Assembly: GCF_004799515.1 (NCBI RefSeq)
Contig: NZ_SSMX01000047.1
Coordinates: 158,386-222,385, forward strand
Reading direction: 5' to 3'
Origin: Phenylobacterium sp.
Lineage (GTDB): Bacteria; Pseudomonadota; Alphaproteobacteria; Caulobacterales; Caulobacteraceae
Length of the DNA: 64,000 nt
The notes below the pieces were generated by a model. The model was not told where the DNA came from. It saw only the letters and a list, made by a program, of their open reading frames with translations, and made no database searches. The first letter of the stretch is position 1, and the number at the start of each line of letters is the position of its first letter. A program made the translations under genes and the position numbers. Of this stretch, positions 19,215 to 29,554 are shown one piece after another.

Positions 19215-20435
19215 ATGAACGACATCGCCCTCGCCCGCTCGCAGTCCGCCGACCTGATCGCGCTCGAGGGCCGCTACGGCGCCAAGAACTACAAGCCGCT
19301 GGACGTGGTGCTGACCCGCGGCCAGGGGGTCCACGTCTGGGACGTGGACGGCAACCGCTACCTGGACTGCCTGTCGGCCTATTCGGCGGTGAACCAGGGC
19401 CACTGCCATCCGAAGATCCTTGAGGCCATGGTCGAGCAGGCCGGGCGTCTGACGCTCACCTCGCGGGCCTTCCGCAACGACCAGCTCGCGCCCTTCTACG
19501 AGGAGCTCTGCGCGCTCACCGGCAGCCATAAGGTCCTGCCGATGAACTCCGGCGCCGAGGCCGTGGAGAGCGCCGTCAAGGTCGCCCGCAAATGGGCCTA
19601 TGAGGTCAAGGGCGTCCCCACCGACCGGGCCGAGATCGTGGTCGCCGCCGACAACTTCCACGGCCGCACCGTGGCCATCGTGGGCTTCTCCACCGACCCG
19701 GTCTCGCGCGGCGGCTTCGGCCCCTTCGCGCCGGGGTTCCGGATCGTCCCCTACGGCGACGCCCAGGCCCTGGAGGCCGCCATCGGCCCCAACACCGCCG
19801 CCGTCCTGCTGGAGCCGATCCAGGGCGAGGCCGGCGTGATCGTGCCCCCGGCGGGCTATCTGAAGCGCGCCCGCGCGCTCTGCACCGAACGCCGGGCGAT
19901 CCTGATCCTTGACGAAATCCAGACGGGCCTCGGCCGCACCGGCAAGCTGCTGGCGGAGGAGCACGAGGGCGTCGAGGCGGACCTGACCCTGATCGGCAAG
20001 GCGCTCTCCGGCGGCTTCTATCCGGTGTCGGCGGTGCTCTCGAACTCCGAGGTCATGGATGTGCTGCATCCCGGGGAGCACGGCTCGACCTTCGGCGGCA
20101 ATCCGCTGGCCTGCGCCGTCGCCCGCGCGGCGTTGAGGGTGCTAGTCGAGGAGGGCATGGTCGAGAACGCCGCCCGGGTCGGCGACCGCCTGCAGGCCTC
20201 GCTCGCCGCGATCCGCGCCGACAGCGTCAGGCAGGTCCGCGGCCGCGGCCTGATGCTGGCCGTCGAGCTGCATCCCGAGGCCGGCGGCGCGCGGCGCGTC
20301 TGCGAAGCCCTGCAGGCCCGCGGCCTGCTCGCCAAGGAGACCCACGACCATACCATCCGCATCGCCCCGCCGCTGATCCTCACCGAGGCCCAGGCCGACT
20401 GGATCGCCGAGCAGTTCGCCGCGGTGCTGCGCTGA
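19215..20435 (+). CDS. rocD: Ornithine--oxo-acid transaminase
   Basis: [58 protein letters not shown]. Confidence 0.93.
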   Translation: MNDIALARSQSADLIALEGRYGAKNYKPLDVVLTRGQGVHVWDVDGNRYLDCLSAYSAVNQGHCHPKILEAMVEQAGRLTLTSRAFRNDQLAPFYEELCALTGSHKVLPMNSGAEAVESAVKVARKWAYEVKGVPTDRAEIVVAADNFHGRTVAIVGFSTDPVSRGGFGPFAPGFRIVPYGDAQALEAAIGPNTAAVLLEPIQGEAGVIVPPAGYLKRARALCTERRAILILDEIQTGLGRTGKLLAEEHEGVEADLTLIGKALSGGFYPVSAVLSNSEVMDVLHPGEHGSTFGGNPLACAVARAALRVLVEEGMVENAARVGDRLQASLAAIRADSVRQVRGRGLMLAVELHPEAGGARRVCEALQARGLLAKETHDHTIRIAPPLILTEAQADWIAEQFAAVLR

Positions 20436-20722
20436 CAACGGCGTAGGACGCGCATTCAACCGACGGCGCGTTGGATACTCGGATCTAAAGGCCAGGAAGT
20501 TTTCCCGGCGTTTCTAGGGAAACTCTCTCAGAGAAACCTGCCAATTCCACCCGGAAGACCAGAGTCAGGAGCTTTGTTTCAATCTGGAAGCCAAGAAGTC
20601 GTCCTCGATCCTTGATCGACGGTAGCGGGTGACTGGAGAGTTGGTCTAATTCCTCCGACGGCTTTGTGCGCGACTTGCGCCCTGGCCCGTCAAACCGCCC
20701 AAGAGCGGCAAGGGGGAAGACG

Positions 20723-22648
20723 ATGTTCCAGGCGAACTATTTCGCGCGCGCCGCGGCCGGGGCCTTCGCCCTACTGAGCGGCGGCCTTGCGATCCTGTGG
20801 GCGCCCGCCGCCTTCGCCCAGGCGCCGGCCAACACGCCGGACCCCAACCACCCCGGAAAGGCGATCTTCGACCGCGCCTGCGCGGGCTGCCACGCCAACC
20901 CGGCCCCGGGCAGCCGGGCGGCGACCTTCAGCCAGATCACCGGCACGGCGCCGGCGCAGCTTCGGACGACCCTCACCGAGGGCGTGATGAAACCGATGGC
21001 GGCGAGCCTGTCGCCGGAGGACCTCACGTCCCTGATCGGCTACCTGACCTCCGGCCAGAGGGCGGTGAACGCCAACTGGACCGACGCGATGATGTGCGCC
21101 GCCGACAACCGGACGGTGGACGTGGCCAAGCCGGTCGCCTTCGGCGGCTTCGGCGTCGATCCGCACTCGACCCGCAACCTATCCGCCGCCAAGGCCGGGC
21201 TGAAGAAGTCCGACATGGCGCACCTGGAGATGGCCTGGGCCATCGGCTTCCCGCAGACCCAGAGCCTGGGAACCGGCGCCGTCGTGCTGGGCGACACGGT
21301 CTTCGTGAACGGGGCGGGCAAGCTCCTGGCGCTGGACGCCGCCAAGGGCTGCGCGCGCTGGGTCAAGGCGCTGAACTCGCGCAACACCCCGCAGATCGCC
21401 GACCTGGACGGCCGCAAGGTGCTGCTGCTCGCCAACGGCCGCCACGACCTCAGCATGGTGGACGCGAAGACCGGCGACACGGTCTGGACGGTGAACGCGC
21501 AACCGAGCCACGACGAGGGCATCGGCATCCGCGGCGGGGTGGTCGTCTACAAGGACAAGATCATCGTGCCCTATTCGGCCTCGGGCGTCGGCACGGGCCA
21601 GAACCCCGCCTTCGAGTGCTGCGCCTTCCACGGCGCGGTCGTCGCCCTGTCGCTCAAGGACGGCAAGAAGCTGTGGGAATACCACACGATGAAGGACGCC
21701 GAGTACACCGGCAAGCTGTCCAAGACCGGCGTCAAGCAGCGCGGCCCCTCGGGCGCCCCGATCTGGGCGCTGCCGACCATCGACGAGGCGCGCAACCGGG
21801 TGTTGGTGGGCACCGGCGAGAACACGTCCTTCCCGGCGACCGAGACCTCCGACGCCATCATCGCGCTGGACCTCGACACCGGGAAATCAGCCTGGGTGTT
21901 TCAGGCCGAGGCGCTCGACGTCTGGAACATGTCCTGCAACGACCGCGAGCTGCAGAAGAGCGGCCCGAACTGCCCGAACCTCTATGACAACGACAAGGGC
22001 CACGACTTCGACTTCGGCGCGACGCCGATCCTGACCAAGGGCGCCGGCGGCAAGGACATCATCTTCGACGGCCAGAAGTCGGGCGGCGTCTGGGTCATCG
22101 ATGCGGCCACCGGCAAGAAGCTGTGGGGCGACCGCATCGGCGAGGGTACGGCGCTGGGCGGCGTCCACTGGGGCGTGGCGGTCGACGGCCCCCTGGGCTT
22201 CGCGCCCATCGCCGATTCCATGTTCCTGCCGGAGGAGATGGCCACCCGGGCCAAGCCCGGCGTCTACGCCTACCGCCTGAGCGACGGGAAGCAGGTCTGG
22301 GCCCATCACGCGACGGCCGATTGCGCGCCGGCGCGGAAGGCGAACCTCGTGGCCTGCGACACCAAGTACGGCTTCTCGGCGGCGCCCCTGGTGGTCGACG
22401 GCGCCCTGATCGCCGCGACCCTCGACGGCAAGGTGGTGATCTTCGACGGCAAGACCGGCGCGGTGCTGAAGACCCTCGACACCGCCGGCCCGGTGAAGAC
22501 CGTCAACGGCGTCCCCGGCAAGGGCGGCTCCATCGACGCCCACGCCATCTCGGCGGGCGCCGGCATGGTCTTCGTCACCTCCGGCTATGGCTCCTTCAGC
22601 CAGACGCCGGGCAACGTCCTGATCGCGTTCAAGCCGGCGGGGAAATAG
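20723..22648 (+). CDS. PQQ-binding beta-propeller protein with N-terminal cytochrome c domain (polyvinyl-alcohol dehydrogenase-like)
   Basis: Haem motif CAGCH; quinoprotein repeats (WVKALNSRNTPQIADLDGRKVLLLANG, KKLWEYHTM); vicinal Cys ECCAFHGAVVAL. Confidence 0.85.
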   Translation: MFQANYFARAAAGAFALLSGGLAILWAPAAFAQAPANTPDPNHPGKAIFDRACAGCHANPAPGSRAATFSQITGTAPAQLRTTLTEGVMKPMAASLSPEDLTSLIGYLTSGQRAVNANWTDAMMCAADNRTVDVAKPVAFGGFGVDPHSTRNLSAAKAGLKKSDMAHLEMAWAIGFPQTQSLGTGAVVLGDTVFVNGAGKLLALDAAKGCARWVKALNSRNTPQIADLDGRKVLLLANGRHDLSMVDAKTGDTVWTVNAQPSHDEGIGIRGGVVVYKDKIIVPYSASGVGTGQNPAFECCAFHGAVVALSLKDGKKLWEYHTMKDAEYTGKLSKTGVKQRGPSGAPIWALPTIDEARNRVLVGTGENTSFPATETSDAIIALDLDTGKSAWVFQAEALDVWNMSCNDRELQKSGPNCPNLYDNDKGHDFDFGATPILTKGAGGKDIIFDGQKSGGVWVIDAATGKKLWGDRIGEGTALGGVHWGVAVDGPLGFAPIADSMFLPEEMATRAKPGVYAYRLSDGKQVWAHHATADCAPARKANLVACDTKYGFSAAPLVVDGALIAATLDGKVVIFDGKTGAVLKTLDTAGPVKTVNGVPGKGGSIDAHAISAGAGMVFVTSGYGSFSQTPGNVLIAFKPAGK

Positions 22649-22672
22649 CCCCGCCGGCCCAGGCGCCGGACG

Positions 22673-24787
22673 CTACTTCGCCGCCACCGCGGTCGTCGCT
22701 GGCAGGGGCTCGCCCTTGCCCTGGGAGATCAGGAAGGCGCGCACGTCCTCGACGTCCTTGGCCGACAGGAACCTGGCGAAGCTGACCATGCCGTTGTGGG
22801 CGCGCACCCCCTGCATGACGACGGAGTTGAAGTCGTCGGGCGTGGTGATCATCGGCGAGCGCTTCAGGTCCGGCAGCCAGGAGCCCGTGGCGTTGGTCCC
22901 GTGGCAGACGCCGCAGTTGTCGTTGAAGACTACATAGCCGTGCGCCTTGTCGCCCGTCGTCGTGACCTGGCTGAGGTCGATGGTGGGCTGGGCCGGCAGG
23001 ATGAAGTCCTTGGCCTTCGCCGTGCCGCCGATCTTGAACACCAGCAGCCGCCCGGGCAGGCGCGGCCGGGTAGGCATGTAGGCCGGCGCGGAGATCTGGC
23101 CGCCGCCGCCCGCGCCCACCATCAGCGCCACATATTGCTCGCCGTTCAGCTCATAGGTCATGGGCGCGGCGATCACCCCGTTGCCGGTCTGGTAGGACCA
23201 GAGCTGTTTCCCGCTGGCGGCGTCGTAGGCGTAGAACTGGCCCTCGGCCGCGCCCTGGAAGACCAGGCCGCCGCCGGTCGACAGCACCCCGGCGTTCCAG
23301 AAGTAGGGATGCTCGACGCTCCAGACCGCCTTCTGGGCCACCGGGTCCCAGGCGATCAGATAGCCCTTGTAGGAGGCGGCCGCGGCCTTGGCCTGATCGG
23401 CCGTCATCGGGCCGGCGTTGGCCAGGGTGTTGATCCCCAGGTTCCAGGCCCCGGCCTTGTAGCCGAAGGTCTTGGCGCCCTGGTAGGCGAAGGGGTCCGA
23501 CTGGGCCGGGATGTAGACCAGGCCGGTCTTCGGGCTGAACGACATGGGATGCCAGTTGTGGCCGCCCAGCGGACCGGGCTGCTGCAGGTCGACGCTGCCG
23601 TTCTTGTAGCGCGCCTCGGGGTTCTCGACGGGCCGGCCGGTGGCGATGTCGATGCTCTTGGCCCAGGTCACCGGCACATAGTTCTTGGCCGACAGCAGCT
23701 TCCCGTTGGTGCGGTCCAGGACGTAGAAGAAGCCGTTCTTCGGCGCCTGCATCAGCACCTTCCTGACCTGGCCGTCGATCTTGAGGTCGGCCAGGATCAT
23801 CGGCTGCACGGCCGAATAGTCCCAGCTTTCGCCGGGGTTCACCTGGTAGTGCCAGACGTAGTCGCCGGTGTCGGCGTTGATCGCCACGATCGACGACAGG
23901 AAGAGGTTGTCGCCCTTGCCGCCGGACCGGTCTTCCTGGTTCCAGGGCGTGCCGTTGTCGACGCCGAAGTAGATCAGGTTGAGTGCGGGATCGTAGACGA
24001 TGGCGTCCCAGACCGTGCCGCCGCCGCCCACCGTCTTCCACTGGCCGTCGGGCCAGGTGGCCATGGCCTTTTCCTTCAGCGGCTTGTCGGAGGGTTCGCC
24101 GTCCGGCGTCCCGGTGGCGTTGGGCAGGGTGTAGAAGCGCCAGAGCTTCTTGCCGGTGGCGGCGTCGTAGGCGGCCAGGAAACCGCGCACGCCGTACTCG
24201 GCGCCGGACTCGCCGATCAGCACCTTGTCCTTCACCACCCGCGGCGCCTGGGTGATGGTGAAGGGTTGCTTGGGATCGCCGACCTGGGCCTGCCAGAGGA
24301 CGTGACCGTCCTTGGCGTCGAGCGCGATCAGCCGCGCGTCCATGGTGCCGACGTAGACGCGGCCCTTCCAGATGGCGACGCCGCGGTTGACCACGTCGCA
24401 GCAGGCGTCGAAGCCCTTGGCCCCATCGATCTTGGGATCGAAGGACCAGAGCTGCTTGCCGGTGGCGGCGTCGAAGGCGAACACCTTGGACCAGGCGGTG
24501 GTGGTGTAGAGTACGCCGTCGACCATCAGGGGCGTCGCCTCCTGACCGCGGTCGGTGTCGAACTGGGCGTACCAGGCCAGGCCGAGCTGGCCGACGTTGC
24601 CGGTGTTGACCTTGTCCAGCGGCGAGAAGCGCTGCTCGGAGTAGCCCTTGCCGTAGGACAGCCACTCGGTGTTGGTCGGGGCGTCCGCCGCCGCGATCCG
24701 GGCCCCGTCGACGTTGGCGACGGGCTTGCCGCAGGCCGCCACGGCCGCGGCCAGCGCAACGGCCAGCGCGAGCTTGATGATCCTCAT
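22673..24787 (-). CDS. PQQ-dependent dehydrogenase, methanol/ethanol family, with C-terminal cytochrome c (quinohaemoprotein)
   Basis: DACCDVVNRGVAIW vicinal Cys; GKKLWRFYTLP; C-terminal CGVCHG haem motif. Confidence 0.93.
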   Translation of the reverse strand: MRIIKLALAVALAAAVAACGKPVANVDGARIAAADAPTNTEWLSYGKGYSEQRFSPLDKVNTGNVGQLGLAWYAQFDTDRGQEATPLMVDGVLYTTTAWSKVFAFDAATGKQLWSFDPKIDGAKGFDACCDVVNRGVAIWKGRVYVGTMDARLIALDAKDGHVLWQAQVGDPKQPFTITQAPRVVKDKVLIGESGAEYGVRGFLAAYDAATGKKLWRFYTLPNATGTPDGEPSDKPLKEKAMATWPDGQWKTVGGGGTVWDAIVYDPALNLIYFGVDNGTPWNQEDRSGGKGDNLFLSSIVAINADTGDYVWHYQVNPGESWDYSAVQPMILADLKIDGQVRKVLMQAPKNGFFYVLDRTNGKLLSAKNYVPVTWAKSIDIATGRPVENPEARYKNGSVDLQQPGPLGGHNWHPMSFSPKTGLVYIPAQSDPFAYQGAKTFGYKAGAWNLGINTLANAGPMTADQAKAAAASYKGYLIAWDPVAQKAVWSVEHPYFWNAGVLSTGGGLVFQGAAEGQFYAYDAASGKQLWSYQTGNGVIAAPMTYELNGEQYVALMVGAGGGGQISAPAYMPTRPRLPGRLLVFKIGGTAKAKDFILPAQPTIDLSQVTTTGDKAHGYVVFNDNCGVCHGTNATGSWLPDLKRSPMITTPDDFNSVVMQGVRAHNGMVSFARFLSAKDVEDVRAFLISQGKGEPLPATTAVAAK

Positions 24788-24875
24788 GAACGCCTCTCCC
24801 GAATGGCCGTAACCTCGGCCTTGGGAGGAACTATGCGCGGACTGCGGCCGCGGGCAAGCGGCGCACGCCGCCGGG

Positions 24876-24980
24876 CTAGCGCTTCTGGTTCGTGCTGAGC
24901 GAGATCACCTCGGGCGGCTTCGCTTTCGGCTGCTTCGGCTTGCGGACTTCCTTGTTGGACTTCTTCTGACCCTTGGCCAT
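24876..24980 (-). CDS. small basic protein MAKGQKKSNKEVRKPKQPKAKPPEVISLSTNQKR (34 aa)
   Basis: ATG preceded by AGGAG; ORF below the 60-aa cutoff of the supplied track. Confidence 0.7.
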   Translation of the reverse strand: MAKGQKKSNKEVRKPKQPKAKPPEVISLSTNQKR

Positions 24981-24993
24981 GTCGGACTCCTGA

Positions 24994-25116
24994 TCAGCGG
25001 GTGCTGCGGCGATCGTTGAGCACCGGCGTGCGCGGCGCGCTGGCCGGCTTGCCGGAAGAGCGCGGATCGCTGAGGTCGCGCCGGTTCGGGGTCATCGTGC
25101 CTTGGTAGGTTTTCAT
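24994..25116 (-). CDS. small protein MKTYQGTMTPNRRDLSDPRSSGKPASAPRTPVLNDRRSTR (40 aa)
   Basis: ATG with upstream GAGG; directly upstream of the 34-aa ORF; absent from supplied track. Confidence 0.5.
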   Translation of the reverse strand: MKTYQGTMTPNRRDLSDPRSSGKPASAPRTPVLNDRRSTR

Positions 25117-25223
25117 GGCCGTCCTGCCTCTTGAGGCGGCGGGCCGACGCGAACGCGTGACCGGGCCGCGCGTCTGGGTTGGCGGCTATTTAGCACGCGG
25201 CCGGTCGCGCCGGGGGCTTTCTT

Positions 25224-26225
25224 TCAGGCGTCCGCCAACCGCGCGGCGATCATGTCGGCGGCGCGGTCGAGGTCGGCAGGGGCGATCTCGCCCAGGTCGA
25301 TGACCCCCAGGCTGGCGCGCGTCTCGCCGCGGCTGGAGCGGCGGTAGGCCGGGTCGTAGTGCAGCTCCATCAGCGCCAGCGCCAGCGCCTCGAAGGCGCC
25401 GGCGTCGGCAAGCTGGCCCCAGGCCTCCAGCCGCTTGCGTCCGGGCGGCGTCGGCAGGCGTCGCAGAGCCTCGTCGAGTGCGGGGCGGTCGCGGGAGATG
25501 TCGCTGTAGGTCCGCGCCAGGTAGCGCGCCCGGGCCTGCGGCGAGGCCGTGAGTTCGAAGCGGCCCGCCCTGGTCATGGCCTGCCAGAGCGCCGGCGGGG
25601 TCATCCGCTCGCCGATCTTGCTGGACTCCGCCTCGACGACCACGGGCCGCGCCGGATCGAGGCCATCGAGGATGGCCAGCAGACGGGATTCGAACAGCTT
25701 CTGCGGCGGCTGCGGCTGGCCGGCCAGCGCCCCGAACAGCGAGCCGCGATGGGCGGCCAGGCCCTCCAGGTCCACCACCTGCACGCCGCGCTCGGCCAGC
25801 CGGACCAGCACCTCGGTCTTGCCGGTGCCTGTCCCGCCGTCGATCAGCACGAGACGCAGCGGCAGCGCACCGTCATAGAGCCGCGCGGTGACGTGCCGCC
25901 GCCAGGTCTTGTAGCCGCCGGCCAGCAGGCCCGTTCGCCAGCCGACTTGCGACAGGATCGTCGCCATGGCGTTCGACCGCTGGCCCCCGCGCCAGCAGTA
26001 GACCAGCGGCCGGAACGAACCCTGCCGGTCGGCGAGCGCGGTCTCCAGGTGCCTGGCCACGTTGCGGGCGATGTAGGCCGCGCCGATCCGCCGGGCGCGG
26101 AAGCGGCTCTCCTGCACATAGATGGTCCCGACCTCGGCCCGCTCGGCGTCGGTGAGCACCGGCAGGTTCACCGCGCCCGGCGCGTGGTCCTCCGCGAACT
26201 CGCCCGGGCTGCGAACGTCGATCAC
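25224..26225 (-). CDS. selU: tRNA 2-selenouridine synthase (SelU/MnmH); true start may lie upstream of GTG 26225
   Basis: Rhodanese-like [37 protein letters not shown]-loop [11 protein letters not shown]; divergent from selD. Confidence 0.92.
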   Translation of the reverse strand: MIDVRSPGEFAEDHAPGAVNLPVLTDAERAEVGTIYVQESRFRARRIGAAYIARNVARHLETALADRQGSFRPLVYCWRGGQRSNAMATILSQVGWRTGLLAGGYKTWRRHVTARLYDGALPLRLVLIDGGTGTGKTEVLVRLAERGVQVVDLEGLAAHRGSLFGALAGQPQPPQKLFESRLLAILDGLDPARPVVVEAESSKIGERMTPPALWQAMTRAGRFELTASPQARARYLARTYSDISRDRPALDEALRRLPTPPGRKRLEAWGQLADAGAFEALALALMELHYDPAYRRSSRGETRASLGVIDLGEIAPADLDRAADMIAARLADA

Positions 26226-26332
26226 CGCATCGAAGACCGCGAGGCTCTTCAGATCGGCCGTCTCAAGGATCTCGATGCCGGACAGGGAAATCGCCTTCGG
26301 TTCGGAACGTGGGCCGCGCTATCCTGCAGCCT

Positions 26333-27403
26333 ATGACAGCCACGACGACCGAAGCCACCCTCGCCGTCCAACCCGTCCGCCTCACCGCCCTGGCCCACGG
26401 CGGCGGCTGCGGCTGCAAGCTGGCCCCGGCGGTGTTGCAGGACATCCTCCAGGGCATGCCGGCGACCGCGGCCTTCGCCAACCTGATGGTGGGGACCGAC
26501 ACCGCCGACGACGCGGCGGTCTGGCGGCTGAACGACAGCCAGGCCCTGGTGGCGACCACCGACTTCTTCATGCCCGTCGTGGACGATCCCTTCGACTTCG
26601 GGCGGATCGCGGCGACCAATGCGCTCAGCGACGTCTACGCCATGGGCGGGACGCCGATCCTGGCGCTGGCCCTGGTCGGCATGCCGGTGGACAAGCTGCC
26701 GCCGGCGACCATCCGCGCGATCCTGGAGGGCGGCGCCTCGGTCTGCGCGGCGGCGGGGATCCCGGTGGCCGGCGGCCACTCCATCGACAGCGTCGAGCCG
26801 ATCTACGGCCTGGTGGCGCTGGGCCTGGTGCATCCCGACAAGGTGCTGACCAACCGCACGGCGCGCGAGGGCGACGTGCTGATCCTGACCAAGGCGCTGG
26901 GCGTCGGCGTGTTGAGCGCGGCCTTCAAGCAGGAACGGCTGGACGCGGCGGGCTACGCCGCCCTGATCGCCTCGACCACCCAGCTGAACCGCGTCGGCGC
27001 GGAGCTGGCCGGGATCGACGGTGTCCATGCCGTCACCGACGTCACCGGCTTCGGCCTGCTGGGCCACGCGCTGGAGCTCTGCCGCGGCGCGGGCCTGGGC
27101 GCCGAGCTCATCGCCGCGCCGCCCCTGCTGGCGGGCGTCGAGGGCTTGGCGGAGGCAGGGGTGCGCACCGGCGCCTCGGGCCGCAACTGGGCGAGCTATG
27201 GCGCCGATGTCGAGCTGGCGGACGGCCTGGCCGACTGGACGCGTGACCTGCTCACCGATCCCCAGACCAGCGGCGGCCTGCTGATCGCCGCGGCGCCCGA
27301 GGCCGCCGAGACGGTGCTGGGCCTCGTCCGCGACCAGGGCTTCAGCGCGGCGGCCGCGGTGGGCCGGATGACGGCGGGACCGGCGCGGGTGCGGGTGGCC
27401 TGA
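26333..27403 (+). CDS. selD: Selenide, water dikinase (Cys form)
   Basis: [45 protein letters not shown]. Confidence 0.93.
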   Translation: MTATTTEATLAVQPVRLTALAHGGGCGCKLAPAVLQDILQGMPATAAFANLMVGTDTADDAAVWRLNDSQALVATTDFFMPVVDDPFDFGRIAATNALSDVYAMGGTPILALALVGMPVDKLPPATIRAILEGGASVCAAAGIPVAGGHSIDSVEPIYGLVALGLVHPDKVLTNRTAREGDVLILTKALGVGVLSAAFKQERLDAAGYAALIASTTQLNRVGAELAGIDGVHAVTDVTGFGLLGHALELCRGAGLGAELIAAPPLLAGVEGLAEAGVRTGASGRNWASYGADVELADGLADWTRDLLTDPQTSGGLLIAAAPEAAETVLGLVRDQGFSAAAAVGRMTAGPARVRVA

Positions 27404-29420
27404 GCGCCGCGTCCAGCCAGCCGGGGACCAGCATCCGCGCGCCGCTGGCGCTCAGGTGGTCGTCGTCGAAGTAGATCAGCCGATGCTTCAGGACGGTGAG
27501 GCAGCTCGTCTGTGTGCAGAGCCGGCGCGACGGATAGAACACCTTCACATCCGGCCAAGCCGCCAGGGCCGTCGCGATCTGCGCCTCCGCCGGCCGGGCG
27601 CGGGCCAGAGGCAGGGTGGCCGGCGCATCCCAGCACGGCCATTCCGAGCGCCCCAGATGGCGCGCCATGGCCACGCAGTAGGAGGGTGAGAAGGTGAGTT
27701 CCGGGACCGGACCCAGCACGAGGACCTGCGCCCTTGTCCCGCTGGCGGCGATGGCGGCCAAGGTCCGAGCCAGGGCCTCATCGAGGGGATAGACCCGATC
27801 GCCGGGCGCGGCGGCGTCCAGCATGCTGTGCGGCGGATTGCCGGTGTCGTAGTAGGGCTTGTCGCCGTCGTAGAGCGGCCAGCGCGCCGCCAGCACGATG
27901 AGCTTCAGCTTCGGATCGGCGGCGATCTCGTTCATCACCAAGCGGGTGGAGGCCCGGCATCCCCTTATCTCGCCGGTCTTCGGCTGCATGGACCGTGCGC
28001 CCACCAGCGGTGGGCAGCCGCCCTCAGTCGCCTCGCGCACGCTCCAGCCGCGGGCCTTCGCCCAGTCCACCACCCCCGGGACCACCGCGTCGGCGTGGGA
28101 GTCGCCCCAGACCAGCACGTCGTAGCCCTTGGCGCCGGCCGCCGCGCCATAGCGGCAGCCGTCAGCCTGAACCGGCTTGCCGTTCACGAAGCACTCGAGC
28201 CGGCGCGGGTTGATGTCGGTCTCCTCGATGTCGGCGGCCTGGCGCGCCGCAGGCGAGAACCTCTGCGGCAGGCCATGGGTCAGGAACAGCGCCGCGCCCA
28301 ACGCCACGAAAACGAGCAGCGGCGAAAGGGTCAGCGCCAGCGTTCTGCCCGGCCGCGGCGGCGCGGGGCGACGGCGCCACGGCTGCTCCACGAACCGCCA
28401 GCTGGCCGCCGCCAGGACCGCGCTCAAGGCCAACACGCCAGCGATCTCCAGCGGCTTCAGGTCGCGCTGCGCGTACTCACGGGCGAAGATCAGCGCCGGC
28501 CAGTGCCAGAGGTAGAGGGAATAGGAGATGAGCCCGACGCCCACGGCCGGCGGGCTTCTCAGAGCCGCGCTCGCGACCGGATCGCGGCCGATCCCGCTCC
28601 ACAGCACGAGCGCCGCGCCCAGGCAGGCGGGAACCGCCGCAAGGCCTGGAAATGGCGTGGCTTCGTTCAGCAACGCCATAGACCCGACGAGCATCGCCAA
28701 GCCGATCCCGGCCGCGGCGTTGGCCGCCAGGGCGCCGCGCGGTCCGCCTGTGGCGCCGAGGGCCAGGATCCCGCCGGCCAGGAACTCCCAGGCCCTCGGC
28801 GGCAGGAGGAAGAAGGACCAGACCGCGCCGTCGTGGCTCACCAGCCACTGTGCGCCGGCGAGCGAGAGGATCGCCAGCCCAGCCGCCACGGCGAAACGCC
28901 AGCGGCGAAGCGCCGCCAGCGACAGGAAGGCCAACAACAGCGGCCAGAGCAGGTAGAACTGTTCCTCGACGCCGAGGGACCAGAGGTGCAGCAGCGGGTT
29001 CTGCTGCACCGCGGGCGTGAAATAGCCGAAGCTGATCGTGAAGCCGAGGTTGGTCAGGAACAGGCCGGCGGCAGCCAGGGCGGCGCCGACCCAAGTCAGG
29101 CGCAGCGGCAGCAGCAGCCAGAGCGAGAGCCCCGCGATCGCCGTCAACACCACCAGATAGGCGGGCACGATCCGCCGGGCCCGCCGCAGATAGAACCTCA
29201 GATAGGAGAACCGGCCCTCGTCCCGCGCCCGGACGATGATCCCGATGATCAGGAACCCGGAGATCACGAAGAAGACGTCGACGCCGACGAAGCCGCCCGG
29301 GACCCACTTCGGGAAGCCGTGGTAGATCACGATGGCCAGCACCGCGAGCGCGCGCAGGCCGTCGATGTCGCGCCGATGTCGCGCCTCGCCGGGCATCGCC
29401 GCCGTCCCGTCCGTGGTCAT
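27342..29420 (-). CDS. Acyltransferase 3 family protein with C-terminal SGNH-type domain (OafA/YrhL-like)
   Basis: [60 protein letters not shown]; start chosen at 29420. Confidence 0.9.
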   Translation of the reverse strand: MTTDGTAAMPGEARHRRDIDGLRALAVLAIVIYHGFPKWVPGGFVGVDVFFVISGFLIIGIIVRARDEGRFSYLRFYLRRARRIVPAYLVVLTAIAGLSLWLLLPLRLTWVGAALAAAGLFLTNLGFTISFGYFTPAVQQNPLLHLWSLGVEEQFYLLWPLLLAFLSLAALRRWRFAVAAGLAILSLAGAQWLVSHDGAVWSFFLLPPRAWEFLAGGILALGATGGPRGALAANAAAGIGLAMLVGSMALLNEATPFPGLAAVPACLGAALVLWSGIGRDPVASAALRSPPAVGVGLISYSLYLWHWPALIFAREYAQRDLKPLEIAGVLALSAVLAAASWRFVEQPWRRRPAPPRPGRTLALTLSPLLVFVALGAALFLTHGLPQRFSPAARQAADIEETDINPRRLECFVNGKPVQADGCRYGAAAGAKGYDVLVWGDSHADAVVPGVVDWAKARGWSVREATEGGCPPLVGARSMQPKTGEIRGCRASTRLVMNEIAADPKLKLIVLAARWPLYDGDKPYYDTGNPPHSMLDAAAPGDRVYPLDEALARTLAAIAASGTRAQVLVLGPVPELTFSPSYCVAMARHLGRSEWPCWDAPATLPLARARPAEAQIATALAAWPDVKVFYPSRRLCTQTSCLTVLKHRLIYFDDDHLSASGARMLVPGWLDAALRPPAPAPVPPSSGPPRPPR

Positions 29421-29432
29421 CCCGCCCTCGAC

Positions 29433-29446
29433 ATTACGCTTGTAAT
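29433..29446. promoter_or_regulatory. Putative BlaI/MecI-type operator 1 (ATTAC-GCTT-GTAAT)
   Basis: Perfect dyad 13 nt upstream of the acyltransferase ATG; same TTAC-N4-GTAA spacing as site 2. Confidence 0.6.
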
Positions 29447-29513
29447 TCCAATGAGGAGAGCCGTGTGCAAGCTCGGCTGTCAATCTCGCGGATCGGTGAC
29501 TTGACGAGAAAAT

Positions 29514-29550
29514 TTACGGATGTAACGTTCGGGAGAATTCACGGACGTAA
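29514..29550. promoter_or_regulatory. Putative BlaI/MecI-type operators 2 and 3 (TTAC-GGAT-GTAA; TCAC-GGAC-GTAA)
   Basis: 29514-29525 and 29539-29550, immediately upstream of blaI-like ATG 29555. Confidence 0.6.
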
Positions 29551-29554
29551 GAGC

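Noticed and set aside
18264-20081. 605-aa minus-strand ORF
   Set aside because: Fully antisense to the amidinotransferase-like gene and rocD, which have clear motifs.
22796-24898. 700-aa plus-strand ORF
   Set aside because: Antisense of the PQQ dehydrogenase.
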